A stretch of DNA of 64,000 nt from Variovorax paradoxus (GTDB taxonomy: Bacteria; Pseudomonadota; Gammaproteobacteria; Burkholderiales; Burkholderiaceae_C), in assembly GCF_030811855.1 (NCBI RefSeq), contig NZ_JAUSRN010000003.1:310001-374000 (forward strand), written 5' to 3'. Under the pieces are notes generated by a model. It saw nothing but the letters and a program-made list of their open reading frames with translations. It ran no database searches and had not been told where the DNA came from. Positions within the stretch are counted from its first letter, which is position 1, and the number at the start of each line of letters is the position of its first letter. A program made the position numbers and the translations under genes. Shown here piece after piece: positions 10,554 to 20,702 of this stretch.

Positions 10554-11867
10554 TCAGCCTTTGTTTGCTTTCTCGAAGCGTTCGAGCTGCTCGTTACCGC
10601 GCTTGACGGCGGCATCCAGAGCTTCCTTGGCGGTGCGCTTGCCGTTCCAGATCTGTTCGGTTTCCTCGTCGATGATGGTCCGGATCTGCACGAAGCTGCC
10701 CAGGCGCACGCCGCGCGACTTGTCGGTGGTCTTGCGGATCATCTGTGTCACGGCCACGTCGGTGCCGGGGTTGTCCTTGTAGAAGCCCGAGGCATCGGTC
10801 AGCTTGTAGGCCGCCGTGGTAATGGGCAGGTAGCCCGTGCGCTTGTGGCTTTCGGATTGCACCTTGGTGTCAGACAGGAAGGTGAAGAAGCTGGCCACGC
10901 CCTTGTAGTGGTCGGCCGGCTTGCCGGACATGACCCAGAGGCTGGCGCCGCCGATCACGGTGTTCTGGGGCGCGCCCTTCACGTCGGGGTAGTAGGGCAG
11001 GGTGGAGATGCCGTACTTGAACTTGGCGTCCTTGGCCACGCGCGCGTACAGGCCCGAGGAGCCGGTCATCATCGCGCATTCGCCCGAGGGAAAGGCGGCG
11101 TCGGCCGTGTTGTTCCGGCCCTTGTAGACGAAGGTGCCGTCCTTGGACATCTTGGCCAGGTTCTCGAAGTGCTTTACGTGCAGAGGCGAGTTGAAGGCCA
11201 GGCGCGCCGAAGTGCCGCCAAAGCCGTTGTTCTGCGTCGCATAGAGCGTGTTGTGCCAGGCCGAGAAGCTCTCGAGCTGGGTCCAGCTCATCCAGCTGGT
11301 GGTAAAGGGGCACTTGTGGCCGCTCGCCTTGAGCTTGTCGGCTGCTGCCATGACTTCAGGCCACGTGGTCGGCGCCTTCTCGGGGTCGAGGCCGGCTGCC
11401 TTGAAGGCGTCCTTGTTGTAATAGAAGATGGTCGTCGAGCTGTTGAACGGGAAGCTCAGCATCTGGCCGTTGGGCGCGGTGTAGTAGCCAGACACGGCGG
11501 GCACGTACACGCTGGGGTCGAACTTTGCACCGCCCGAGTTCATCACCTCGCCCACGGGCTTGATGGCGCCCTTGGAGGCCATCATGGTGGCGGTGCCGAC
11601 CTCGAACACCTGCAGGATGTCCGGCGCATTGCCGGCGCGGTAGGCCGCGATCGCAGCGGTCATCGATTCGTCGTACTGGCCCTTGTAGGTCGCCACGACT
11701 TTGAATTCCTTCTGGCTGGCGTTGTACTGCTTGGCGAGGTCGTTGACCCATTCGCCGAGCGGGCCGCTCATGGAATGCCACCACTGGATTTCGGTCTGGG
11801 CGTGGGCCACATTGAAAAGCGTGGTGGCGGCCAGCGCCGATGCCAGCGCGAGCGTCTTGAATCGCAT
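10554..11867 (-). CDS. ugpB: sn-Glycerol-3-phosphate periplasmic binding protein UgpB
   Basis: UgpB captures glycerol-3-phosphate or glycerophosphodiesters in the periplasm and delivers them to UgpAEC. With the ATG at 11867 the product is 437 residues (438 in E. coli) and starts with a signal peptide cleaved after VAHA. The mature N-terminus QTEIQWWHSM and the body match extracellular solute-binding family 1. The open frame extends 25 codons further upstream, but that part lacks signal-peptide character. ugpB is first in the operon and divergent from serA. Confidence 0.95.
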   Translation of the reverse strand: MRFKTLALASALAATTLFNVAHAQTEIQWWHSMSGPLGEWVNDLAKQYNASQKEFKVVATYKGQYDESMTAAIAAYRAGNAPDILQVFEVGTATMMASKGAIKPVGEVMNSGGAKFDPSVYVPAVSGYYTAPNGQMLSFPFNSSTTIFYYNKDAFKAAGLDPEKAPTTWPEVMAAADKLKASGHKCPFTTSWMSWTQLESFSAWHNTLYATQNNGFGGTSARLAFNSPLHVKHFENLAKMSKDGTFVYKGRNNTADAAFPSGECAMMTGSSGLYARVAKDAKFKYGISTLPYYPDVKGAPQNTVIGGASLWVMSGKPADHYKGVASFFTFLSDTKVQSESHKRTGYLPITTAAYKLTDASGFYKDNPGTDVAVTQMIRKTTDKSRGVRLGSFVQIRTIIDEETEQIWNGKRTAKEALDAAVKRGNEQLERFEKANKG

Positions 11868-12093
11868 GAAGACTCCTGATGGGAAAATGAAAGCGCGGAT
11901 GCTAGGCCATGTGGATGACACAGCCGCGTCACATTGGCGCACGGACAGTTGTCATCTTCCAATCGGGAAAACCCCTTTGGCACAAGGCTTCCCGCGGAGC
12001 GGGAGCCCTCGTGTTGCGCCGCAGCATGCTAGCATCGCATTCGCCTTTTTCGGCCTAGCTTGTTGCCGCGGCCGGGGCTTCCGCGAGTACGCC

Positions 12094-13326
12094 ATGAGCA
12101 GCAAAACCTCCCTCGAAAAAAGCCGGATCAAGTTCCTTTTGCTGGAGGGCATTCACCCTTCGGCGGTGGAGGTGCTGCGCGGCGCGGGCTACACCAACAT
12201 CGAGTCGCTGCCGGGCGCACTGCCCGACGCGGAGCTCAAGGCCAAAATCGCCGACGTGCACTTTCTGGGCATCCGTTCGCGCACGCAATTGACCGCTGAA
12301 GTTTTTGCAGCGGCCCAGAAGCTGGTGGCGGCGGGGTGCTTCTGCATCGGCACCAACCAGGTCGATCTGGAAGCCGCGCGCGAGCATGGCGTGGCAGTGT
12401 TCAACGCACCATATTCCAACACCCGCTCGGTGGCCGAGCTGGTGCTGGCCGAAGCTATTTTGCTGCTGCGCGGCGTGCCCGAAAAAAGCGCGGTGGCGCA
12501 CCGGGGCGGCTGGCTCAAGTCGGCCGAGAACGCGTTCGAGATTCGGGGCAAGACGCTGGGCATCGTGGGCTACGGCTCTATTGGCGCGCAGTTGTCGGTG
12601 CTGGCCGAGGCGCTGGGCATGAACGTGGCCTTCTACGACGTCGTGACCAAGTTGCCCCTTGGCAATGCGCGCCAGGTCCGCGAACTGCACCAACTGTTGG
12701 GCCAGAGCGACATCGTGACCCTGCACGTGCCCGAGACGCAGGCCACGCAATGGATGATCGGCGCGCCCGAGATCGCCGCCATGAAACCAGGCTCCATTCT
12801 CATCAACGCGTCGCGCGGCACCGTGGTGCAGATCGAGCCGCTGGCCGAGGCGCTGAAGCAGAAGAAGCTGCTGGGCGCCGCAATCGACGTGTTCCCGGTC
12901 GAGCCGCGCACCAACAAGGATGAGTTCCTGTCGCCGCTGCGCGGGCTCGACAACGTGATTCTCACGCCCCACATCGGCGGCTCGACGATGGAGGCGCAAG
13001 CCAACATCGGCCTCGAAGTGGCGGAAAAGCTGGTGAAGTACAGCGACAACGGCACCTCGACCTCGTCGGTCAACTTTCCCGAGGTGGCGCTGCCGGCCCA
13101 CCCCGGCAAGCACCGGCTGCTGCACATTCACCGCAACGTGCCGGGCGTGCTGTCAGACATCAACAAGATCTTCTCGGACAACAACATCAACATCTCCTCG
13201 CAGTTCCTGCAGACCAACGAGAAGATCGGCTATGTGGTGATGGACATCGACGCGGCGTACTCCGACCTTGCGTTGGAAAAGCTGGCCAAGGTGAACGGAA
13301 CGATCCGCAGCCGCGTGCTGTTCTGA
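12094..13326 (+). CDS. serA: D-3-phosphoglycerate dehydrogenase
   Basis: SerA oxidises 3-phosphoglycerate to 3-phosphohydroxypyruvate with NAD+, the first step of serine synthesis. The 410-residue length equals that of E. coli SerA. The NAD-binding motif GIVGYGSIG lies near 150, the catalytic region includes INASRGTVV and TPHIGGST, and a C-terminal ACT domain ([15 protein letters not shown]) suggests feedback inhibition by serine. The start at 12094 was chosen by match to the family; the frame is open far upstream. The next gene encodes a D-2-hydroxyacid-type dehydrogenase, which may matter (see findings). Confidence 0.96.
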   Translation: MSSKTSLEKSRIKFLLLEGIHPSAVEVLRGAGYTNIESLPGALPDAELKAKIADVHFLGIRSRTQLTAEVFAAAQKLVAAGCFCIGTNQVDLEAAREHGVAVFNAPYSNTRSVAELVLAEAILLLRGVPEKSAVAHRGGWLKSAENAFEIRGKTLGIVGYGSIGAQLSVLAEALGMNVAFYDVVTKLPLGNARQVRELHQLLGQSDIVTLHVPETQATQWMIGAPEIAAMKPGSILINASRGTVVQIEPLAEALKQKKLLGAAIDVFPVEPRTNKDEFLSPLRGLDNVILTPHIGGSTMEAQANIGLEVAEKLVKYSDNGTSTSSVNFPEVALPAHPGKHRLLHIHRNVPGVLSDINKIFSDNNINISSQFLQTNEKIGYVVMDIDAAYSDLALEKLAKVNGTIRSRVLF

Positions 13327-13414
13327 GGCGCCTCCGGGCAAACCCCCGGGCGCTGGCCTAAAATCCCCACCCCCGGCTATGGGCGCGCAGCGCCCGGCCG
13401 AGGTGCCACCCCCG

Positions 13415-16400
13415 ATGAATGCTCCGACTGCGTTGACCACGCTGTTGTCGCAGGCCGCAGAGCCTGTACGACTGCGCGAGATCCCCTATAACTACACCAG
13501 CTTTTCCGATCGCGAGATCGTGATCCGCCTGCTGGGCGCGCGCGGCTGGGAACTGCTCCAGACGCTCCGTGCCGAGCGCCGCACCGGCCGATCGGCCCGC
13601 ATGCTGTACGAAGTGCTCGGCGACATCTGGGTGGTCCAGCGCAACCCCTACCTTGTCGACGACCTGCTGGACAATCCTCGCCGCCGCGGGCAACTGGTCG
13701 ATGCGCTCAGGCACCGCCTTGCTGAAGTGCAGAAGCGCCGCACCCCCGACAGCGACCTGCCGCGCGACCAGCTCGTGGGCGAACTCACGGGCCTCGTCGG
13801 CCAGGCCGTCGCGGCTTTCGACACCGCTTTTCGGGACGTGGCGGCCCTTCGCCGCAAGGCCACGCGCGTGCTGGGCCGCCTCACGGCCAAGGACAACATC
13901 AAGTTCGACGGCCTCTCGCGCGTGTCGCACGTGACCGACGCCACCGACTGGCGCGTGGAATATCCCTTCGTGGTGCTGTGCCCCGACACCGAGGCCGAGA
14001 TGGCCCTGCTGGTCAAAGGCTGCATCGAGCTGGGGCTCACCATCATTCCGCGCGGCGGCGGCACCGGCTACACCGGCGGCGCCATTCCACTCACGTGGAA
14101 GAGCGTGGTCATCAACACCGAGAAGCTCGAGGCCATGACCGAGGTCGAGATGGTCTCGCTTCCAGGCCTAGATGCGCCCGTGGCCACGGTCTGGACCGAG
14201 GCGGGCGTGGTCACGCAGCGCGTGGCCGACGCCGCCGAGCGCGCGGGCTATGTGTTCGCGGTCGACCCCACCTCCGCCGAAGCCTCGTGCGTCGGTGGCA
14301 ACGTGGCGATGAATGCGGGCGGCAAGAAGGCCGTGCTCTGGGGCACGGCGCTCGACAACCTGGCGTCGTGGCGCATGGTGACGCCGCAGGCCGAATGGCT
14401 CGAAGTCACGCGCATTGGCCACAACCTCGGCAAGATCCACGACGCCGAGAGCGCCGTGTTCGAGCTGCAGTACTACGCCGCCGACGGCAAGACCAAGCTG
14501 CGCACCGAGCGCCTCGACATTCCGGGCCGCACCTTCCGAAAGGAGGGCCTGGGCAAGGACGTGACCGACAAGTTCCTCTCGGGCCTGCCCGGCATCCAGA
14601 AAGAGGGCTGCGACGGCCTCATCACCAGCTGCCGCTGGGTGGTGCACCGCATGCCGGCGCACACGCGTACCGTGTGCCTCGAATTCTTCGGCAACGCGAA
14701 GGACGCGGTGCCCAGCATTGTCGAGATCAAGGACTTCATGTTCGCCGAGCAGAAGCGCTCGGGCGTGCTGCTGGCCGGCCTGGAGCATCTGGACGACCGC
14801 TACCTGAAGGCAGTCGGCTACGCCACCAAGTCAAAAAAACACGGCGGCCTGCCGAAGATGGTGCTGTTCGGCGACATCGCGGGCGACGATGCCGACGCGG
14901 TGGCGCGCGTCACCTCCGAAGTGGTGCGCATCGCCAATTCGCGCAGCGGCGAAGGCTTCGTCGCCATCAGCCCTGAGGCGCGCAAGAAATTCTGGCTCGA
15001 CCGCAAGCGCACGGCCGCCATCAGCAAGCACACCAACGCTTTCAAGATCAACGAAGACGTGGTGATTCCGCTGCCGCGCATGGCCGAGTACAGCGACGGC
15101 ATCGAGCGCATCAACATCGAGCTCTCGCTCAAGAACAAGCTGGAGCTCACCGACGCGCTCGAGGCCTTTTTGCTGCGCGGCAACCTGCCGCTTGGCAAGA
15201 GCGACGACGCGCATGAAATTCCGGCGGCCGAGCTGCTCGAAGACCGCGTGGCGCAGGCCGTGGCGCTGGTGCAGAGCGTGCGTGCGCTCTGGGCCGAATG
15301 GCTGCGCGACGCCGACCGGCTGTTTCCGCAACTGCAGGACCACACCTTGCGCGCCAGCTGGAAGACTCAGTTGCGCCAGCCGCTGCAGGAGATCTTCAGC
15401 GGCGCCGAATTCGCGCCCATCGTTGCCGAATGCGTGGCCATCCACAAGCAGGTGCTCAAGGGCCGCGTGTGGGTCGCGCTGCACATGCATGCCGGCGACG
15501 GCAACGTGCACACCAACATTCCGGTCAACAGCGACAACTACGACATGCTGCAGACCGCGCATGCCGCGGTGGTGCGCATCATGGCGCTGGCGCGCAGCCT
15601 CGACGGCGTGATTTCGGGCGAGCACGGCATCGGCATCACCAAGCTCGAATTCCTGAGCGACGAAGAGCTGAAGCCCTTCATGGACTACAAGCAGCGCGTC
15701 GACCCCGAGGGCCGCTTCAACAAGGGCAAGCTGGTGCGCCCCCCTGCCGGCGAAAACGTCGAGCTGCATGCCGATTTGACCAACGCCTACACGCCGAGCT
15801 TCGGCCTCATGGGACACGAGTCGCTGATCATGCAGCAGAGCGACATTGGCGCCATTGCAGACAGCGTGAAGGACTGCCTGCGCTGCGGCAAGTGCAAGCC
15901 GGTGTGCGCCACTCACGTGCCGCGCGCCAACCTGCTGTACAGCCCGCGCAACAAGATCCTTGCCACTTCGCTGCTGGTCGAGGCCTTCCTGTATGAAGAG
16001 CAGACCCGGCGCGGCATCAGCATCAAGCATTGGGAAGAATTCGAGGACGTGGCCGACCACTGCACCGTATGCCACAAGTGCCTCACGCCATGCCCGGTGA
16101 AGATCGACTTCGGCGACGTGTCGATGAACATGCGCAACCTGCTGCGCAAGATGGGGCAGAAGAGCTTCCGCCCCGGCAACGCGGCAGCGATGTTCTTCCT
16201 CAATGCAACCAACCCGCAGACCATCAAGGCAGTGCGTGCGGGCATGGTGGGCATCGGCTTCAAGGCACAGCGCCTGGCCAACGACCTGCTGCGCGGGCTT
16301 GCCCGCAAGCAGACTGCTGCGCCGCCGGCCACGCTCGGCCCGGCCCCGATCAAGGAGCAGGTGATCCACTTCATCAACAAGAAGATGCCGGGCAACCTGC

Positions 16401-17293
16401 CGAAGCAGACGGCGCGCGCGCTGCTCGACATCGAGGATGCCGACTACGTGCCGATCATCCGCAACCCGAAGGCGACCACCTCGGAGACGGAGGCGGTGTT
16501 CTACTTTCCGGGCTGTGGCTCGGAGCGCCTGTTCTCGCAGGTTGGCCTCGCCACGCAGGCCATGCTCTGGCATGCGGGCGTGCAGACGGTGCTGCCGCCG
16601 GGCTACCTGTGCTGCGGCTATCCGCAGCGCGGTAGCGGCCAGTTCGACAAGGCCGAGAAGATGATCACGGACAACCGCGTGCTCTTCCATCGCGTCGCCA
16701 ACACGTTGAACTACCTGGACATCAAGACCGTGGTGGTGAGTTGCGGCACCTGCTATGACCAGCTGCAGGGCTACCAGTTCGACAAGATCTTTCCGGGCTG
16801 CCGCATCATCGACATCCACGAATACCTGCTCGAGAAGGGCATCACGCTCGCCGATGCGGGCGGTGGCGGCTACCTGTACCACGACCCTTGCCACAGTCCG
16901 ATGAAGCTGCAGGACCCGATGAAGACCGTGAAGGCGCTGGTTGGCGACAACGTGCTGAAGAACGACCGCTGCTGCGGCGAATCGGGCACGCTGGGCGTGT
17001 CGCGGCCCGACATTTCGACGCAGATCCGCTTCCGCAAGGAAGAAGAGCTGAAAAAGGGCGAAGCCGCATTGCGCGCGAACGGCCAGGTCGGCGAAAAGGA
17101 CAACGTGAAGATCCTCACCAGCTGCCCGAGCTGCCTGCAAGGCCTCTCGCGCTATGGCAACGACCTGAACAACGGTCTGCTCGAAGCCGACTACATCGTG
17201 GTCGAGATGGCCAACAAGATTCTCGGCAAGGACTGGATGCCCGAATACGTAGCAGCGGCTAACCACGGCGGAATTGAGCGGGTGCTGGTATGA
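13415..17293 (+). CDS. Giant FAD/Fe-S oxidoreductase (DUF3683 + FAD-linked oxidase + 2x4Fe-4S + CCG)
   Basis: The 1292-residue protein joins several modules. An N-terminal DUF3683-like region covers about residues 1-170. A PCMH-type FAD domain has the glycine-rich loop GGGTGYTGG near 212. An FAD-linked oxidase C-terminal domain has [12 protein letters not shown] near 690 and [10 protein letters not shown] near 739. Two 4Fe-4S motifs follow ([11 protein letters not shown] near 821, [12 protein letters not shown] near 882). Two CCG cysteine domains end the protein (FPGCGSE/LCCGYPQ, then [15 protein letters not shown]). The architecture is that of D-lactate or D-2-hydroxyglutarate dehydrogenases of the GlcD/YdiJ kind, which pass electrons to quinone. 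A start at 13379 is also possible. HIT and DUF971 genes overlap its end. Confidence 0.88.
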   Translation: MNAPTALTTLLSQAAEPVRLREIPYNYTSFSDREIVIRLLGARGWELLQTLRAERRTGRSARMLYEVLGDIWVVQRNPYLVDDLLDNPRRRGQLVDALRHRLAEVQKRRTPDSDLPRDQLVGELTGLVGQAVAAFDTAFRDVAALRRKATRVLGRLTAKDNIKFDGLSRVSHVTDATDWRVEYPFVVLCPDTEAEMALLVKGCIELGLTIIPRGGGTGYTGGAIPLTWKSVVINTEKLEAMTEVEMVSLPGLDAPVATVWTEAGVVTQRVADAAERAGYVFAVDPTSAEASCVGGNVAMNAGGKKAVLWGTALDNLASWRMVTPQAEWLEVTRIGHNLGKIHDAESAVFELQYYAADGKTKLRTERLDIPGRTFRKEGLGKDVTDKFLSGLPGIQKEGCDGLITSCRWVVHRMPAHTRTVCLEFFGNAKDAVPSIVEIKDFMFAEQKRSGVLLAGLEHLDDRYLKAVGYATKSKKHGGLPKMVLFGDIAGDDADAVARVTSEVVRIANSRSGEGFVAISPEARKKFWLDRKRTAAISKHTNAFKINEDVVIPLPRMAEYSDGIERINIELSLKNKLELTDALEAFLLRGNLPLGKSDDAHEIPAAELLEDRVAQAVALVQSVRALWAEWLRDADRLFPQLQDHTLRASWKTQLRQPLQEIFSGAEFAPIVAECVAIHKQVLKGRVWVALHMHAGDGNVHTNIPVNSDNYDMLQTAHAAVVRIMALARSLDGVISGEHGIGITKLEFLSDEELKPFMDYKQRVDPEGRFNKGKLVRPPAGENVELHADLTNAYTPSFGLMGHESLIMQQSDIGAIADSVKDCLRCGKCKPVCATHVPRANLLYSPRNKILATSLLVEAFLYEEQTRRGISIKHWEEFEDVADHCTVCHKCLTPCPVKIDFGDVSMNMRNLLRKMGQKSFRPGNAAAMFFLNATNPQTIKAVRAGMVGIGFKAQRLANDLLRGLARKQTAAPPATLGPAPIKEQVIHFINKKMPGNLPKQTARALLDIEDADYVPIIRNPKATTSETEAVFYFPGCGSERLFSQVGLATQAMLWHAGVQTVLPPGYLCCGYPQRGSGQFDKAEKMITDNRVLFHRVANTLNYLDIKTVVVSCGTCYDQLQGYQFDKIFPGCRIIDIHEYLLEKGITLADAGGGGYLYHDPCHSPMKLQDPMKTVKALVGDNVLKNDRCCGESGTLGVSRPDISTQIRFRKEEELKKGEAALRANGQVGEKDNVKILTSCPSCLQGLSRYGNDLNNGLLEADYIVVEMANKILGKDWMPEYVAAANHGGIERVLV

Positions 17294-17730
17294 CGAAGCA
17301 GCAGGGTTGCCCCTTTTGCGAAGGCCCCGGCGGCCGCATCGTGTTCGAAGGTGCGAAGCTTCGCGTCATCCATGCCGAGGAGGCCGGCTTCCCGGCTTTC
17401 TACCGCGTGATCTGGCGCGAACATGCGGCGGAATTTTCGGACCTTGATGCGGCCGACCGCGCGCTGTGCATGGAAGCGGTGACGATTGTCGAGCAGTGCC
17501 TGCGCGAGCACCTGTCGCCGGACAAGATCAACCTCGCGGCGCTCGGCAACATGGTCCCGCACCTGCATTGGCACGTGATCGCGCGCTTTGCAGGCGACAC
17601 CCATTTTCCGGGCTCGGTGTGGGCTCCGGTGCAGCGCGAGGCAGATGCCGCCCAGCTGGCTGCCGTGGCCGCGCGCCTGCCTGAACTGGAGCGTGCGATG
17701 ATGGCCCGACTGGGCACAAGGAGCTTCTGA
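17290..17730 (+). CDS. HIT-family hydrolase
   Basis: The 146-residue protein carries the histidine triad HLHWHVI at 91-97 (H91, H93, H95) expected of HIT nucleotide hydrolases or transferases. A possible partial zinc site, CPFC, is at residues 7-10. The ATG overlaps the preceding stop in an ATGA junction, so it is translationally coupled to the FAD/Fe-S gene. The stop overlaps the next start by one base. The substrate is not evident. Confidence 0.9.
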   Translation: MTKQQGCPFCEGPGGRIVFEGAKLRVIHAEEAGFPAFYRVIWREHAAEFSDLDAADRALCMEAVTIVEQCLREHLSPDKINLAALGNMVPHLHWHVIARFAGDTHFPGSVWAPVQREADAAQLAAVAARLPELERAMMARLGTRSF

Positions 17731-18146
17731 TGGCAGGTTTGCAAGCCGGCGCACCAACGCCGCAATCGATCACCGTGCATGGCCAGTCGCGCGTGCTCGA
17801 GGTCGGGTTTTCCGACGGTGCGACCTTCCGCATTCCCTTCGAGCTGATGCGCATCTATTCGCCGTCTGCCGAAGTGCAGGGCCATGGCCCGGGGCAGGAG
17901 ATCCTGCAGACGGGCAAGCGCGATGTCGAACTTGTCGATCTGAAGCCCGTCGGGAATTACGCTGTGCAGCCGGTCTTCAGTGACGGCCACGACACGGGCA
18001 TCTTTTCGTGGGGCCTGCTGTATGAGCTCGGCGCAAAGCAATCCGAGCTCTGGGCCGAATATGAACGCCGGCTTGCCGCGGCGGGCGTCGACCGCGATGC
18101 GCCGATGATCGACAAAGGCGGTGGCGCCGCCTGCGGCAGCCATTGA
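17730..18146 (+). CDS. DUF971 protein
   Basis: The 138-residue protein is a stand-alone DUF971 domain, the fold also found at the N-terminus of gamma-butyrobetaine hydroxylase. The conserved parts are the beta-rich LEVGFSDGATFRIPFELMR and the SWGLLYELG segment. Its biochemical role is not known to me. It starts on the last base of the HIT stop codon and often sits near ubiE in betaproteobacteria, as here. The C-terminus (GGGAACGSH) has one cysteine and looks disordered. Confidence 0.88.
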   Translation: MAGLQAGAPTPQSITVHGQSRVLEVGFSDGATFRIPFELMRIYSPSAEVQGHGPGQEILQTGKRDVELVDLKPVGNYAVQPVFSDGHDTGIFSWGLLYELGAKQSELWAEYERRLAAAGVDRDAPMIDKGGGAACGSH

Positions 18147-18288
18147 CCCGGCGCGACCGCTTCCACTTCTGAAAATAGCGCCTCGCACGCCTGCGGGGCG
18201 CGCCTTGCGGCGCCCGCTGTTTGAAGAAAAAGCAACGAATGCCCGCCGTCTTCGGAGGGTCGCGTTCTTGAGGTGTGTGCTTCCGCCC

Positions 18289-18301
18289 TAATATCAGGCC
18301 C
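18289..18301 (+). promoter_or_regulatory. Probable ubiE -10 box adjoining the start codon
   Basis: TAATAT at 18289-18294 is followed by seven bases and then the ubiE ATG at 18302. A possible -35 hexamer TTGAGG is at 18268-18273 with a short 15-base spacer. Only a weak Shine-Dalgarno (AGG) is present. A transcript from this box would be leaderless or nearly so. This is inference from sequence alone. Confidence 0.4.
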
Positions 18302-19033
18302 ATGAGCACCACCCATTTCGGCTTCGAAAAAGTCGACGAGAGCGAGAAAGCGCAACGTGTCCGCGGCGTCTTCGATTCCGTCGCCACGCGTTACGACCTC
18401 ATGAACGACCTGATGTCGATGGGGCTGCACCGCGCCTGGAAGGCCTACACCGTGATGGTCGCCAACGTGGGCGAAGGTTCGCGCGTGCTCGACATCGCGG
18501 GCGGCACCGGCGACCTCGCGCTGGCTTTCTCCAAGAAGGTGGGCGCCAGCGGCCAAGTGGTGCACACCGACATCAACGAAGCCATGCTGCGCACCGGGCG
18601 CGACCGCCTGCTCGATGCGGGCGTGGCGCTGCCAACGCTGGTGTGCGACGCGGAAAAGCTGCCGTTCCCGAACGACCATTTCGACGTGGTGACCGTGGCA
18701 TTCGGCCTTCGCAACATGACCCACAAAGACTTGGCCCTGAAGGAGATGAACCGCGTGCTCAAGCCGCGCGGCAAGCTCCTGGTGCTCGAGTTCTCGAAGG
18801 TCGCCAAGCCGCTTGCCAAGGCCTACGACTGGTATTCGTTCAGCGTTCTGCCGCGCCTGGGCAAGCTGGTGGCGGGCGACGACGCGAGCTATCGCTACCT
18901 GGCCGAATCCATCCGGATGCACCCCGCGCAGGACGAGCTCAAGACCCTCATGAAAGAGGGCGGTTTCGGGCATGTGGACTATCACAACATGACGGGTGGC
19001 GTGGTTGCCCTTCATGTTGGAATCAAGTGTTGA
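18302..19033 (+). CDS. ubiE: Ubiquinone/menaquinone C-methyltransferase
   Basis: UbiE adds the C2 methyl group to the demethyl-ubiquinol precursor (and to demethylmenaquinol where present) using SAM. The 243-residue product has [20 protein letters not shown] near 20-39, the SAM loop [10 protein letters not shown] at 62-71, and [12 protein letters not shown] further on, all typical of UbiE. It begins a ubiquinone-linked run: ubiE, a Tim44-like gene, ubiJ and ubiB. Confidence 0.96.
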   Translation: MSTTHFGFEKVDESEKAQRVRGVFDSVATRYDLMNDLMSMGLHRAWKAYTVMVANVGEGSRVLDIAGGTGDLALAFSKKVGASGQVVHTDINEAMLRTGRDRLLDAGVALPTLVCDAEKLPFPNDHFDVVTVAFGLRNMTHKDLALKEMNRVLKPRGKLLVLEFSKVAKPLAKAYDWYSFSVLPRLGKLVAGDDASYRYLAESIRMHPAQDELKTLMKEGGFGHVDYHNMTGGVVALHVGIKC

Positions 19034-19067
19034 TGACGCGAATTCTTCGCTCAAAAGAGGAGACGAC

Positions 19068-20093
19068 ATGAAAAGTTTGAGTTCTTTGTTCCTGGCCTGC
19101 GTGCTGGCCCTGGTCAGCGTGCAAGCCGATGCAGCGCGCATCGGCGGCGGCAAGTCGGTCGGCCGCCAGTCGTCCAACGTGACGCAGCGCGAATCCGCAT
19201 CGCCGACCGCGCCCACGCAGCAAAGCGCGACCAGCACAGCGCCGAAGCCAGCCACGCCGGCACCGGCCGCCGCGGCGCCGAAGCGGCCCTGGGGCGCCAT
19301 GCTCGGCGGCCTCGCTGCCGGCCTTGGCCTCGCATGGCTCGCGAATTCGCTGGGCCTTGGCGCCGGCTTTGCCAACATCCTGCTGATCGGGCTGCTCGTG
19401 ATGGCCGCGTTGTTCGTGTGGCGCATGTTCAAGGCGCGCTCGGCGGCGTCGTCGAGCGCCAACCGCCCGGGCGGCTTCGCATTCGAAGGCGCAGGCAATC
19501 CGGCGAATGCCAGTTCTCCCGCGCAGTACAGCCCGAACAACGTCGGCAATGACGCGTCGGCCCGGCCCTGGGAGCGCAACACCAGCGCGTTCGACGCCAC
19601 GCCCGCACACACCGACGAACGGCACGGCAGCAGCCTTTCCGCAGCGGGTGCAGCGGCCGGCGGCAGCATGATCGGCTCGGCGCTGTCGGGTTCGCAGTCG
19701 TGGGGCATCCCGGTCGGCTTCGACGTCGACGGATTCCTGGCAGCCGCCAAGCGCAACTTCGTGACCCTGCAGGACGCCTGGGACCGCGCTGACGTCAGCA
19801 CCCTGCGCTCGATGATGACCGACGGCATGGTCGACGAGATTCGCGCCCAGTTGGCCGACCGCGCCAGCCACACCGGCGGCGCCTCGAACAAGACCGAAGT
19901 CGTCATGCTCGACGCCAAGCTGCTGGGCATCGAGGAACTGGCCGACGTCTACATGGCGAGCGTGGAGTTCTCCGGCATGATCCGCGAAGACGCCTCCGCA
20001 GGCCCTGGCCCGTTCCGCGAAGTCTGGAACATGACCAAGCCCACCAGCGGCACCAGCGGCTGGCTCGTGGCGGGCGTGCAAGCGCTGCAGTAA
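19068..20093 (+). CDS. Tim44-like domain membrane protein
   Basis: The 341-residue protein begins with a signal sequence or membrane anchor (MKSLSSLFLACVLALVSVQADA). A Ser/Thr/Pro/Ala-rich linker follows to about residue 62, then a hydrophobic stretch near 70-120 and a second low-complexity region. The C-terminal 125 residues are the Tim44-like domain (FLAAAKRNFVTLQDAWDRAD, then LLGIEELADVYMASVEFSGM). In mitochondria this fold tethers import machinery to the membrane. In bacteria its role is uncertain. It lies between ubiE (34-base gap) and ubiJ (48-base gap). Confidence 0.87.
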   Translation: MKSLSSLFLACVLALVSVQADAARIGGGKSVGRQSSNVTQRESASPTAPTQQSATSTAPKPATPAPAAAAPKRPWGAMLGGLAAGLGLAWLANSLGLGAGFANILLIGLLVMAALFVWRMFKARSAASSSANRPGGFAFEGAGNPANASSPAQYSPNNVGNDASARPWERNTSAFDATPAHTDERHGSSLSAAGAAAGGSMIGSALSGSQSWGIPVGFDVDGFLAAAKRNFVTLQDAWDRADVSTLRSMMTDGMVDEIRAQLADRASHTGGASNKTEVVMLDAKLLGIEELADVYMASVEFSGMIREDASAGPGPFREVWNMTKPTSGTSGWLVAGVQALQ

Positions 20094-20129
20094 GCGCATT
20101 CCGGCGGCCGGAAGGCCGCCCGCAGAACC

Positions 20130-20141
20130 GATAATGGGGAC
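20130..20141 (+). promoter_or_regulatory. Possible ubiJ -10 box adjoining the start codon
   Basis: GATAAT at 20130-20135 is followed six bases later by the ubiJ ATG at 20142. The only purine-rich stretch (GGGGA) sits too close to the ATG to be a normal ribosome-binding site. This matches the arrangement seen at hemA and ubiE. Read-through from ubiE is equally possible. Confidence 0.3.
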
Positions 20142-20702
20142 ATGGCCACACCATCGTCCCCATTTTCTTTTCTCGACGATCTGTTCAATCGCATCGGCGA
20201 GCGTCTGCAGCCGCCTGCCTGGGCGGTGCACGAGATACAGCATCGCGCGGTGCTGTTTTTGAATCACGTGCTGCAGCAGGAACCCGAGGCCCAGCAGCGG
20301 CTGCTGCGGCAGCAGGGGAGGGTGGTGCGCTTCCAGTGGCGCTTTGTGACGATGGAGCTGGTGGCCACGCCCGCCGGCCTCCTCGACCTCGCGCCCGCCG
20401 GATCGGTGCCCGAGCTCACGCTCACCGTCACCGACGAATCCCCTTTTGACTTGGCCCGCAACACGTTGCGCGGCGGCAAGCCATCGGTGCAGATCATCGG
20501 CGACGTGCAGCTCGCGGCCGAAGTCAACTGGCTGGTCGACCATGTGCGCTGGGATCTCGAGGACGACCTCGCCCGGCTGATTGGCGATGTGCCGGCGCAC
20601 ACCATTTCCAACGGCGCGCGCCGGGTGGTGGGTGCACTGCGCCAGTTCGTCGGCGATCGCAAGCCCCAGCAGGCCGGCGGTTCGGCGAGCACGCCCGAAT
20701 GA
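20142..20702 (+). CDS. ubiJ: Ubiquinone biosynthesis accessory factor UbiJ (SCP2 domain)
   Basis: UbiJ is a lipid-binding accessory protein of the soluble Ubi complex that handles hydrophobic ubiquinone intermediates. The 186-residue product matches the SCP2-type UbiJ family, with [20 protein letters not shown] in the lipid-binding part and the C-terminal [20 protein letters not shown] segment. Its position between ubiE and ubiB is the standard ubiE-ubiJ-ubiB order, interrupted here by the Tim44-like gene. The stop overlaps the ubiB ATG (ATGA). Confidence 0.9.
   Translation: MATPSSPFSFLDDLFNRIGERLQPPAWAVHEIQHRAVLFLNHVLQQEPEAQQRLLRQQGRVVRFQWRFVTMELVATPAGLLDLAPAGSVPELTLTVTDESPFDLARNTLRGGKPSVQIIGDVQLAAEVNWLVDHVRWDLEDDLARLIGDVPAHTISNGARRVVGALRQFVGDRKPQQAGGSASTPE

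Noticed and set aside
11940..11970. Possible PhoB box upstream of ugpB (TTGTCAT near 11949)
   Set aside because: Only one half site is convincing. The second CTGTCA-like half at the proper 11-base period is missing on either strand.
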